In this document: positions 45,601-54,000 of the stretch, in pieces
Position numbering within the stretch: position 1 is the stretch's first letter
Layout: every line of letters begins with the position of its first letter
Assembly (NCBI GenBank): GCA_018241025.1
Contig: JAFEEQ010000028.1
Coordinates: forward strand, 1 to 64,000
DNA length: 64,000 bases
Direction: 5' to 3'
From: Pseudomonadota bacterium
GTDB lineage: Bacteria; Pseudomonadota; Alphaproteobacteria; Micropepsales; Micropepsaceae
Position numbers and translations under genes: made by a program
The notes under the pieces: generated by a model
Seen by the model: only the letters and a program-made list of their open reading frames with translations
Databases searched by the model: none
Told to the model about the DNA's origin: nothing

Positions 45601-45950
45601 AACGGCTTCAGGTCTTCGAGCACTTCCGGCGCGTAGGCGAAGGGAAACACTTCCGCCTCGGGTTCGAGGAAGAAGTCGAACGGGTTGATGACGTTGAGCT
45701 CGGCGACGAGATCGACCGTCACGGTCAGATGCTCGGTCTTCTCCGGCACAACGACACGCGCCAGCCAGTTCGACTGCGGATCCTGCTGCCAGTTCAGGAA
45801 ATGCGCGCCCGGCGAGATGTTGAGCGCATAGCTCAGGATCGGCGTCCGGCAGTGCGGCGCAGGGCGCAGGCGCACGAGCTGCGGGCCGAGATTGATGGCC
45901 CGGTCATAGGTGTAGCGGGTGCTGTGGTGGAGGGCGACCTGGATGCTCAT
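42648..45950 (-). CDS. Large transglutaminase + DUF2126 protein
   Basis: An 1100-residue protein. The N-terminal 290 residues form a transglutaminase domain with Cys180 (GSCRDSAWLL), His229 (LHAWCEV) and Asp245 (VGLDPTSG). The remaining 800 residues form the DUF2126 region, with motifs such as DVRLTMGGEPTFVSIDD, GKWYPGESLPRW, NVIKVTPDPGVIEVNIHPARSW and TGGGNHIVLG. I start at ATG 45950; upstream frame to 46064 is non-coding in character. It overlaps the ATP-grasp gene by 4 bases. It is the first gene of the cluster and diverges from the MarR operon. Confidence 0.92.
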   Translation of the reverse strand: MSIQVALHHSTRYTYDRAINLGPQLVRLRPAPHCRTPILSYALNISPGAHFLNWQQDPQSNWLARVVVPEKTEHLTVTVDLVAELNVINPFDFFLEPEAEVFPFAYAPEVLEDLKPFLHTVKVGPRFLEYLAAIPRLEKPTTGFLFDLNAQLQRDIGYLIRMEPGIQAPDETLEKASGSCRDSAWLLVQLLRHLGLAARFASGYLVQLKPDQKSLDGPSGTDVDFTDLHAWCEVFLPGAGWVGLDPTSGLFAGEGHIPLACAANPTHAAPITGALDECEVSFEFEMTVTRVAEPPRVTKPYTDDQWRAIDALGDRIDALLKDGDVRLTMGGEPTFVSIDDMDGAEWTTAAVGPTKRDLADTLIRRLRDRFAPGGFLHYGQGKWYPGESLPRWAFALYWRGDGMPLWRDPDRIARERADHRPTIEDAKNMIQGIARRLDIHPDYAMPAFEDPLHYIGKETALPVNVDPFDPKLDDAEERARLTRVFGRGLSKAAGFVLPVQRWNAPDRRRWRSERWVTRAGRLQLMPGDSPVGFRLPLNALPWLPPTARPYIPPPDPFDELPPLPERDAYRQPYFAGATRDAAWEARRARIEQEAPVEGASVRTALSVEPRDGRLCVFMPPTESAADYLDLLAAIEDAAAECDVALHIEGYSPPYDPRINVIKVTPDPGVIEVNIHPARSWREQVAITEALYEEARQTRLGTEKFMLDGRHTGTGGGNHIVLGAAHPADSPFLRRPDLLKSLVAYWQNHPSLSYMFSGLFIGPTSQAPRIDEARLDSLYEMEIAFSEVPERNAGNVPPWLVDRIFRNLLIDVTGNTHRTEICIDKLYSPDGPGGRLGLVEFRGFEVPPHPEMSLTQGLLLRALIARFWAEPYKASLVRWGTALHDSFMLPHFVWADFADVIADLNAHGFAFDAEWFRPHWAFRFPLAGKVQYGGVNLEIRQALEPWNVMGEEGAVGGTVRFVDSSVERLEVKAKGMVDGRHKILVNRRAVPLKPISLDEFVGGVRFRAWAPPSTLHPTIPSHAPLTIEVWDGWRKRSLGGCTYHVGHPGGRNYVTFPVNAYEAEGRRLSRFEPFGFTGGIFAPAPEAPHPDFPHTLDLRRP

Positions 45951-46122
45951 TGGCGCCACTCTGCCGCAAGCGCGAAATGCTGACCATGGGCGCCTTCGCA
46001 GGTGCGGCAAGGATGCACGAGACGATCCTGCCGTGCCGGGCAAGCTACTGACAGATTTAGACAAACGTCTTTGGCAAGCTCCGACCCACGTCCGGGCTTC
46101 GACATTCCGTGCACGGCAGATC

Positions 46123-46151
46123 TTGACAAATTACCTGCCTAGGCAGATATT
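46123..46151 (+). promoter_or_regulatory. Promoter of the marR-efflux operon with overlapping MarR palindrome
   Basis: The -35 TTGACA (46123-46128) is separated by 17 bases from GATATT (46146-46151). Within the spacer sits a perfect 12-base palindrome CTGCCTAGGCAG (46135-46146), touching the -10 box. This is the placement expected for autorepression by the MarR protein encoded next. Confidence 0.8.
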
Positions 46152-46176
46152 GCTCTCACAGATACTGGAGAGCCGG

Positions 46177-46668
46177 GTGGGCAAGCCGTTCTACAAAGTC
46201 GAGACCTTCGAGGGCCGGCGCTCGCTCGGCTATCTGGTCCGCAAGCTCCACAACCTGGTCGTACCTCGCGCCGAAGCGCTCTTCGCCGACGCGGAGATCA
46301 GCTTCACGCAGTGGATCATGCTGGTCGCGGTGCGCGACGGCATTGCGACCACGCCGGGCGAGATCGCCCGTCACCTCAATCACGACACCGGCGCAACCAC
46401 GCGCCTCGCCGATCAACTCGAAAAGCGCGGCCTGCTCACGCGCCGCCGCTGCACCGAGGACCGGCGCGTCGTATTTCTCGACATCACGGCGGAAGGCAAA
46501 GAGCTCGCAGAGCTTCTGTCGCCGCGCATCGTCGATTTCTGGAACGCGACGCTCGACGGCACGCTGCAGCCGGCCGAGGCCGAGTTGCTCGTCACGCTGA
46601 TGACGCGCCTGATCGCGCGCCTCGAAGGCGAAGCGGAGTCACCCGCGAAGACCGGAGCAAAGAAATGA
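46177..46668 (+). CDS. MarR-family regulator
   Basis: A 163-residue winged-helix regulator. The core is FTQWIMLVAVRDGIATTPGEIARHLNHDTGATTRLADQLEKRGLLTRRRCTEDRRVVFLDITAEGKE, a textbook MarR DNA-binding domain with the wing DRRVVFL. I choose GTG 46177, six bases after GGAG and just downstream of the promoter; longer frames would start upstream of the promoter. It overlaps the outer-membrane efflux gene by 4 bases (ATGA), so regulator and pump are one transcript. Confidence 0.92.
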   Translation: MGKPFYKVETFEGRRSLGYLVRKLHNLVVPRAEALFADAEISFTQWIMLVAVRDGIATTPGEIARHLNHDTGATTRLADQLEKRGLLTRRRCTEDRRVVFLDITAEGKELAELLSPRIVDFWNATLDGTLQPAEAELLVTLMTRLIARLEGEAESPAKTGAKK

Positions 46669-48092
46669 AAAAGTTCGTCGCCGCGCTTCTGGTCGGCACG
46701 ATGTTGTCCGGCTGCGTCTCGGCACCGACCACGACGCCGCAACAGACCGCACTCAAGCCTGCGGCGCTCGGTCTCTCGTCGATGCCCGCACCTGCCATCG
46801 CCGACGACTGGTGGAAGGCTTTCGGTGATGTACAACTCGACAGCCTTGTCGTCGAAGCGCTGAAGAACAGCCCGACGCTCGCCTCCGCGATGGCGCGCGT
46901 GCGCGCGGCACAGTCGCAGCTCGCGGCCAGCACCGCCGCGACCTATCCGCAAGCGACTCTCGACGGCAGCGAAAGCCGCGAGCGCTTCAGCAAGGACTAC
47001 ATCATACCGCCGCCCTATGGCGGCTCGACCACCTGGGTCGGCACGGTGCAGGCGAACCTGACCTGGTCGCTCGATCTCTTCGGCAAGGAGCAGGCGCAGA
47101 TCGACCGCGCCAAGGCATCGGCCGAGGCCGCCACGCTCGACGCGACCGCGGCGCGGCTGATGCTCTCCGGCGCCGTGACGCGCGCCTATATCGCGCTGGC
47201 GCGGGCTTATGTTCTCGTCGATGTCGCGCAGGATGCGGTGAAGGAACGCGAGAGTGTGCTTTCGCTCACCGGAGGCCGCGTGCGCGCCGGTCTCGATACC
47301 ACGGCGTCGCAGAAGCAGGCCGAGGCGCTGGCTGCGATGGCGCGCGAGGAACTCATCCGCGCCAAGGCGGTGCGCGAACTCGCGGTGCACCAGATCGCCG
47401 CGCTGATCGGTCACGGCGCCGACGCCTATGACATCGCGCGCCCGAGTCTCGACGAGGCCGCCCTGCCGGTGCCGTCGATGCTGCCCGCCGATCTTCTCGC
47501 GCGCCGTGCCGATATTGCCGCTGCGCAAGCGCGGATCACGGCAGCCTTTCAGGGCCGCGAGATTGCGCGCAAGGCGTTCTACCCCGACATCAATCTCGTC
47601 GCCTTCGCCGGCTGGGCCGCACTCGGCCTTGCGCCGATGTTCTCGGGCTCGGCGCTCCAATATGGCGCCGGGCCGGCGATCCATCTGCCGCTCTTCGATG
47701 CCGGCAAGATCCGTGCGAACTATGCGGGCGCCACGGCCGGTCTCGATGAAGCCGTTGCAGACTACAACGCGGCGGTCGTCGGCGCAGTGAAGGATGCCGC
47801 GGACGCCATCACACAGATGAAAAGCATCGACGCGCAAGCCACCGAACAGCGCACCGCGCTCGATGCGGCGCAGGCGAGCTTCGATCTGGCGCAGAAGCGT
47901 TATCGCAGCGGCCTCAGCCCGCTTCAGAACGTGCTCGACAACGAATCCGTCCTGCTGGACGCGCGCCGTCAATATGCCTCGCTGTCGTCGGATCGCGCCG
48001 CCGCGGCCGTCGCGCTGCTGATGGCCGTCGGCGGCGGCTTCGACGCTGCCAAGTATTCTTCCGCTCCCTCCGAAAGCACCTCCCATGAGTGA
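46665..48092 (+). CDS. NodT-family outer-membrane efflux lipoprotein
   Basis: A 475-residue TolC-like outer-membrane factor. The signal MKKFVAALLVGTMLSGC ends in an LSGC lipobox. Two OEP repeats follow: DDWWKAFGDVQLDSLVVEALKNSPTLASAMARVRAAQSQ and, after PSMLPADLLARRADIAAAQARITAAFQGREIARKAFYPDINL, the second coiled-coil half. It should form the exit duct for the EmrAB-type pump encoded downstream. Coupled to MarR and overlapping the adaptor gene by 8 bases. Confidence 0.94.
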   Translation: MKKFVAALLVGTMLSGCVSAPTTTPQQTALKPAALGLSSMPAPAIADDWWKAFGDVQLDSLVVEALKNSPTLASAMARVRAAQSQLAASTAATYPQATLDGSESRERFSKDYIIPPPYGGSTTWVGTVQANLTWSLDLFGKEQAQIDRAKASAEAATLDATAARLMLSGAVTRAYIALARAYVLVDVAQDAVKERESVLSLTGGRVRAGLDTTASQKQAEALAAMAREELIRAKAVRELAVHQIAALIGHGADAYDIARPSLDEAALPVPSMLPADLLARRADIAAAQARITAAFQGREIARKAFYPDINLVAFAGWAALGLAPMFSGSALQYGAGPAIHLPLFDAGKIRANYAGATAGLDEAVADYNAAVVGAVKDAADAITQMKSIDAQATEQRTALDAAQASFDLAQKRYRSGLSPLQNVLDNESVLLDARRQYASLSSDRAAAAVALLMAVGGGFDAAKYSSAPSESTSHE

Positions 48093-49230
48093 CGCAACCC
48101 CCGTCGGACGCCACCGCGAGCATACGCGGTTCAACCTTCTCACCATCCTCGGCGGTGTCGTCGCGGTCGCGGCCGTCGCCTATGGCCTCTACTGGTTCTT
48201 CTACGCCAGCCGCTTCGAGACCACCGACGATGCCTATGTCGGCGGCGACGTGATCGCGATCACCAGCCGCGAGAACGGCACAGTATTGGCGCTCCACGCC
48301 GACAACACCCAGGGCGTGAAGCGCGGCCAGTTGCTGATCGAGATCGATCCGATCAAGGCGCAGGTCGCCATGCAGGCGGCGGAAGCCGATCTTGCCCGCA
48401 CCGTGCGCGCGGTGCGTACCGACGTCTCGAAGGTAAGCCAGGCGCAGGCGCAGCTCAGCGCCGCCCGTACCGCGCTTTCGCTTGCGCAGAGCGATTACCG
48501 CCGCCGTCTGTCGGCCGGCAATGCGGTGTCCACCGAAGAGCTTGCACATGCGCGTGACGGCGTGACCGCGGCGACCGCGAATGTCCGAGTCGCCGAAAGC
48601 GCGCTGGCGCAGGCACAGGCCACCGTTCAGGGCACGCAGGTCGCGACCAATCCCGATGTGATGGCCGCGATTGCGCGGCTGCGTTCCGCCGCCATCGTCC
48701 TCCAGCACATGCGCCTCTATGCTCCTGCCGACGGCGTCGTCGCGCAGCGCACCGTGCAGATCGGCCAGCAAATCGCGCCCGGCACGCCGCTGATGGCCGT
48801 GGTGCCGCTGACGAATGTCTGGATCGACGCCAACTTCAAGGAGAGCCAGCTCGAAGACATGCGCGTCGGACAGCCGGTGACCGTGACCGCCGATCTTTAT
48901 GGCGGCAGCGTGACCTATCACGGCAAGGTCATTGGTCTCGGCGCCGGCAGCGGCAGCGCCTTCGCCCTGCTCCCGCCCCAGAACGCGACCGGCAACTGGA
49001 TCAAGATCGTCCAGCGCGTGCCGGTGCGCATCGCGCTCGATCCGAAGGAACTGAAGGACCATCCACTCCGCGTCGGCCTCTCGGTGGATGTCAGCGTCGA
49101 CGTCTCCGACACCTCCGGCTCGATGGCCGCCTTGCCCGCGAGAGAGGTCGTGCGCGGCGATGCCGGCAACGATGGCGGCGCACAGACCGAAGCCCTCATC
49201 CAGAAGATCCTGAAGCAGAACGGGGCCTGA
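48085..49230 (+). CDS. EmrA/HlyD-family membrane fusion protein
   Basis: A 381-residue adaptor. One transmembrane helix (GGVVAVAAVAYGLYWFFYA, about 22-40), a lipoyl half-motif (TDDAYVGGDVIAITSRENGTV), a coiled-coil hairpin, the second lipoyl half (LYAPADGVVAQRTVQIGQQI) and a beta-barrel domain are visible. It is paralogous to the island adaptor at 12800; both contain the stretch QNATGNWIK. It connects the MFS pump to the NodT-like channel. The short gap of 4 bases to the pump gene implies one operon. Confidence 0.93.
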   Translation: MSDATPVGRHREHTRFNLLTILGGVVAVAAVAYGLYWFFYASRFETTDDAYVGGDVIAITSRENGTVLALHADNTQGVKRGQLLIEIDPIKAQVAMQAAEADLARTVRAVRTDVSKVSQAQAQLSAARTALSLAQSDYRRRLSAGNAVSTEELAHARDGVTAATANVRVAESALAQAQATVQGTQVATNPDVMAAIARLRSAAIVLQHMRLYAPADGVVAQRTVQIGQQIAPGTPLMAVVPLTNVWIDANFKESQLEDMRVGQPVTVTADLYGGSVTYHGKVIGLGAGSGSAFALLPPQNATGNWIKIVQRVPVRIALDPKELKDHPLRVGLSVDVSVDVSDTSGSMAALPAREVVRGDAGNDGGAQTEALIQKILKQNGA

Positions 49231-49234
49231 TCCC

Positions 49235-50782
49235 ATGAGCGCGCCCGGCGCACATCCGCACCCCTTAAGCGGCACCAAGCTCGCGATCACGGCAGTCGCG
49301 CTGGCGCTTGGCACTTTCATGCAAGTGCTCGACACCACCATCGCCAACGTCTCGCTGCCGACCATCGCCGGCAATCTCGGCGCCTCGACCGACCAGGGCA
49401 CCTGGGTGATCACTTCCTTCGCCGTGGCAAACGGCGTCGCGGTGCCGCTGACCGGATGGTTCATGGGCCGCTACGGAGTCGTGCGCACCTTCGTTACCGC
49501 GGTCTTCGCCTTCACCGCCGCGTCGTTCCTCTGCGGCATCGCCTGGAGCCTGAACGTTCTCATCATCTTCCGCATCGTGCAGGGCGCGGTGTCGGGACCG
49601 ATGGTGCCGGGTTCGCAGGCGCTGCTGATCTCGATCTTCCCGCCGGAGAAGCGCGCCACCGCGCTCGGGATCTGGTCGATCACCACACTGGTCGCGCCGA
49701 TCATCGGCCCGATCCTGGGCGGCTACATCTCGGACAACATCCACTGGAGCTGGATCTTCCTGATCAACGTGCCCATCGGGCTCGTCGCCGGCTTCCTGTG
49801 CTGGCGCAATCTCGCCGACCGCGAGACGCCGACGCGCAAACTGCCGATCGACCGCGTCGGCCTCATCATGCTCGCGGTCTGGGTCGGTTCGCTCCAGGTC
49901 ATGCTCGACACCGGAAAGGATGCCGACTGGTTCTCCTCGCCGATGATCGTCATCGAAGCCGTCGTCGCGGCTGTGGTGTTCGTGGCCTGGCTCATCTGGG
50001 AAACCACGGAAGAACATCCGGTCGTCGACCTCTCGCTGTTCCGTTTCCGCAACTTCACGCTCGGCACCATCGCCTTCTGTCTCGGTTACGCGGTGTTCTT
50101 CGCCAACGTCTTGCTCCTGCCGCTGTGGCTTCAGACGAATGTCGGCTACACCGCGACCTGGGCCGGCCTTGTCGCGGCACCGAGCGGCGTGATCGCCGTG
50201 CTGCTGACGCCCATCGCAGCCCGTTTCATGTCGAAGGTGGATGCGCGCATCCTCGCCACCGTCGCCTTCGTGGCCTTTGCGCTCTCCTACTTCATGCGCG
50301 CCGACTACACGCAGAACATCGGCTTCTGGGACTATGTCTGGCCGCTCGCGGTCCAGGGCGTCGCGATGAGCACCTTCTTCGTCGCGATGCTCACGATCTC
50401 GCTCGACGGCATCCCGCATGAGCGTATCCCGTCGGCCTCCGGCATTTCGAACTTCAGCCGCATCACCGCCGGCGGTTTCGCCGCCTCGATCATCACGACG
50501 ATGTGGGATCGCCGCGAGGCGCTGCATCAAAGCCGGCTGGCCGACACGTCTTCCGCCTACAATCCGGCGATGCAGCAGGCGATGAACCACCTGCACGGCT
50601 TCGGCTTCACCGATCCGCAAGCCTATGCGCTGCTCGCCCACAATCTCGTTCAGGAGGCCTACACGATGGCGGCCGATGATCTGTTCTGGATTTCGGGCTG
50701 GCTCAGCATCGCGATGATCGGGATCATCTGGCTGGCGCGCCGCGCGGTCAGCGGCGGCGGACCGCCGGTCGCTGCCGATTGA
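49235..50782 (+). CDS. EmrB/QacA-type (DHA2) MFS transporter
   Basis: A 515-residue, 14-helix drug:proton antiporter. The first helix has LDTTIANVSLPTIAGNLGAS with the family Asp. GWFMGRYGVVRTFV is motif A and APIIGPILGGYISD is the motif C region. It is the inner-membrane part of a complete MarR-regulated tripartite pump. GCCTGATCCC with a weak ribosome site precedes ATG 49235. Unlike the island copy at 13915, this system has its own outer-membrane partner. Confidence 0.94.
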   Translation: MSAPGAHPHPLSGTKLAITAVALALGTFMQVLDTTIANVSLPTIAGNLGASTDQGTWVITSFAVANGVAVPLTGWFMGRYGVVRTFVTAVFAFTAASFLCGIAWSLNVLIIFRIVQGAVSGPMVPGSQALLISIFPPEKRATALGIWSITTLVAPIIGPILGGYISDNIHWSWIFLINVPIGLVAGFLCWRNLADRETPTRKLPIDRVGLIMLAVWVGSLQVMLDTGKDADWFSSPMIVIEAVVAAVVFVAWLIWETTEEHPVVDLSLFRFRNFTLGTIAFCLGYAVFFANVLLLPLWLQTNVGYTATWAGLVAAPSGVIAVLLTPIAARFMSKVDARILATVAFVAFALSYFMRADYTQNIGFWDYVWPLAVQGVAMSTFFVAMLTISLDGIPHERIPSASGISNFSRITAGGFAASIITTMWDRREALHQSRLADTSSAYNPAMQQAMNHLHGFGFTDPQAYALLAHNLVQEAYTMAADDLFWISGWLSIAMIGIIWLARRAVSGGGPPVAAD

Positions 50783-51047
50783 TCCGATGTGACCAAAAAT
50801 GGTCGCCTCATGGTTAATGCCACCGGCAAGCGTGCCTAAGCGGCGCCCCTATAGAATTGTGTGGGAGCCTCAATGGGATAGATAAGGCTTTGCCGAACTG
50901 CCTACATCGCGCATCGGCCGCGAATGTCCAAAATTCAATACGTTGCCGATAGTATGTCCCTGTAAACTTTCCTACCATTATCCTCAAATTGGGTGACCGG
51001 CCGCGTCGAGGGGATGCGTTCACGGCGCCGCATGCGTGGGGCGGAAC

Positions 51048-54000
51048 ATGGCGGCGCGACTTGAGCGGCTGGCGGACAGCCTCGAGCTTCTCCACACACG
51101 CCTGCGCCGCGAAGCCGCCGAAGACGACGGCGCCCTGCGCGAGAAATTCGGCGGCGCTTTCAATGAACTTGCCATGCTGCGCGACGTGGTGCGCATGCGT
51201 CTGGCGCGCGGTGAGACCACCGCGGACTTCACCCGCATCGACCGCATACTCGCGGAGATCGCCGCCACCTTCGACGCGCTCCCCCATCAAAGAATCGAAC
51301 CCGTCGCAATCTCGCGCCCGCTCGCACGGCGCCGCCGCCTGCACGCAGAGCGTCTCGACGCATCAACACGCAAGCTGCTTCGCCGCGCGGCCGTGGTCAT
51401 CGGACTGACCGGCGCGAGCGCGGCGACCTTCGGGCTTCCGGCCTGGGCGCTGCCTGCCGGCTGCCTCGGCACCACGAGCGTCATTTGCGACGGTCTCTTC
51501 ACCGCAGGCATCCTCGCCGGCGATCCGGTAACGTCGCTCGACCTCAACTCGATGACCGGTCCGATCACGCCGGCCTCGGGCACGTCCGGCGTCGTGCTGC
51601 AAAGCTTCGGCTACGAAGGCACCCATCACGGCGCGGGCGCGACCGGCGAACAGGGCGGACCGTCGAAAGACCTGACGCTGATCGTGCGCCCCACTGAGTA
51701 CGCCATCGTCGTCAGCGGCGATAATACATATGGCGTGATGGCGGGCAGTTTCGGCGGCGGTGCCGGCAATGGCGGAGGCGGTGCGCCCTGCCCGATCCCC
51801 TGCATCAGCGGCGGCAATGCCGGTGGCGGCGGCAAGGGCGGCAACGTCACGCTGACCAACTTCACCAACATCTACACCAACGGCACCAATGCCGCGGGCG
51901 TCTACGCGATCAGCCATGGCGGCCAGGGCGGCGATGGCGGCGACTCCAACGGCGGACCGAGTTCGGGATCCGGCGGCCCCGGCGGCGACGCCGGCACGGT
52001 GAGTGTCACAAACAACGGCGCGATTTCGACGCAAGGTTTCCGCGCCCATGGCATTTTCGCCGCGGCGATCGGCGGCAATGGCGGCGGCGGCGGCTCGGGC
52101 GTGCTGTGGTCGTCGGGCGGCAATGGCGGCATCGCCAATGTCGGCGGCGACGTGACGGTGGTGAACAACGCCTCGGGCACGATCTACACGCAAGGCGACA
52201 ACGCCATCGGCATCTATGGCGAAAGCGTCGGCGGCTTCGGCGGCTCGGGCGGCAACTCGGCCGGCCTGTTCGGCTTCGGTGGCGGCGGTTCGCTCGGCGG
52301 CGATTCCAAGACGGTGACAATCACCAACCATGCCGGGATCACAACGCTTGGCGTCGATGCTTACGCGATCTTCGCGCAATCGATCGGCGGCGGCGGCGGC
52401 AATGGTGGCGGCGGTGTCGGCATTGTCGGTCTGGGCGCCAGCGGCGATATCGGCGGCAAAGCCGACGCCGTGAGCGTCACCAATGACGGTCTGCTGGAAA
52501 CCTGGGGCGAAGGTGCGCGCGGTATCTTCGCGCAAAGCATCGGTGGCGGCGGCGGCAATGGCGGCTCCGGCTCGGGACTTGCGGGCATCGGCGGCACCGG
52601 TAGCGGCACGAGTCCGGGCGGCACCGTCTACGTCCAGAACGACGGCGACATCTACACCCACGGCGATAACAAGGCCTACGCCATCGAAGCGCAATCGATC
52701 GGCGGCGGCGGCGGTGATGGCGGCTCGAGCACGGGCCTCGTCACCGTCGGCGGCGATGGCGGTGCCGGCGGCGATGCGAAATGGGTTACGGTCCATAACA
52801 CCGGATCGCTCTCGACCACGGGGTCCGATTCGAGCGCGATCTTCGCGCAATCGGTCGGCGGCGGCGGCGGCAATGGCGGCAATGCCGTTGCAGTCAGCGC
52901 ACAACTCGCCTTCGCACTCGGCGGCAAAGGCGGTCCGGGCGGCAATGGCGACGCGGTCACGGTCACGAGCGACACCGGCACCATCATCACAGGCGGCGAC
53001 CGTTCGAACGGCATCCAGGCACAGTCCATCGGCGGCGGCGGCGGCAATGGCGGCTTCGCGGTCGCGGCCAGCGCCGGGCTCTATTTCAGCCTCTCCGCCG
53101 CGATCGGCGGACGCGGCGGCCATGGCGGCAACGCGCTGACGGTCGACCTGACGAATTACAGCGACATCACGACCTACGGTTCGGACTCGCACGGCCTCTT
53201 CGTGCAGAGCGTGGGCGGCGGTGGCGGTTCGGGCGGTCTTGCCATCGCGCTCGCCGGTTCGAACGGAATCGCCGGCACCTTTGCGATGGGCGGCCATGGC
53301 GAAGACGGCGGCGATGCCGATGTCGTGCACGCCTATAACTACGGCGCCATCTACACCTTCGGCTATCATTCCTACGGCATCCTCGCGCAGTCGGTCGGCG
53401 GCGGCGGCGGCGATGGCGGGCTGAGCATATCCGGCGCGGCCGGCATGAATGGCGCGCTTGCTGTTTCGGTCGGCGGCTCATCGGGCGGTGGCGGTCTCGG
53501 CAAGGCTGTCTATCTCACCAACACAGGGTTCATCTCGACGATCGGCGACGAATCCGTCGGCGTCATGGCGCAGTCGGTCGGCGGCGGTGGTGGCACGGGC
53601 GGCGGCGCGATCTCCGGCGCGATCTCCGACAGTGCTGCGTTCAGCATCGGCATCGGCGGCGGCGCCGGCGCAGGCGAGGATTCCGACATCGTCGAGCTGC
53701 ACAATTCCGGCGGCGTGCAGACCGAAGGCAAGGACGCGCACGGCGTCGTCGCGCAATCCATCGGCGGCGGCGGCGGCAATGGCGGCTTTGCCGTCGGCGC
53801 GAGCCTGTCGAACGGTGTCGCGGGTACCGCGACCGTCGGCGGCACCGGCGGCTTCGCCGGCAATGCGATGGCGGTCACGCTGACCAGCGCCGACAGCGTG
53901 CTGACGCTCGGCGATCACGCCTTCGGCATCTTTGCGCAATCGGTCGGCGGCGGCGGCGGCGATGGCGGCTTCGCGGCATCGGGCGCTCTCTCGGGCGACG

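Noticed and set aside
50783..51047. GACC-AAAAAT-GGTC inverted repeat after the EmrB-like gene as a terminator
   Set aside because: The stem is only 4 bp with an A-rich loop and no T-run follows; too weak to call.
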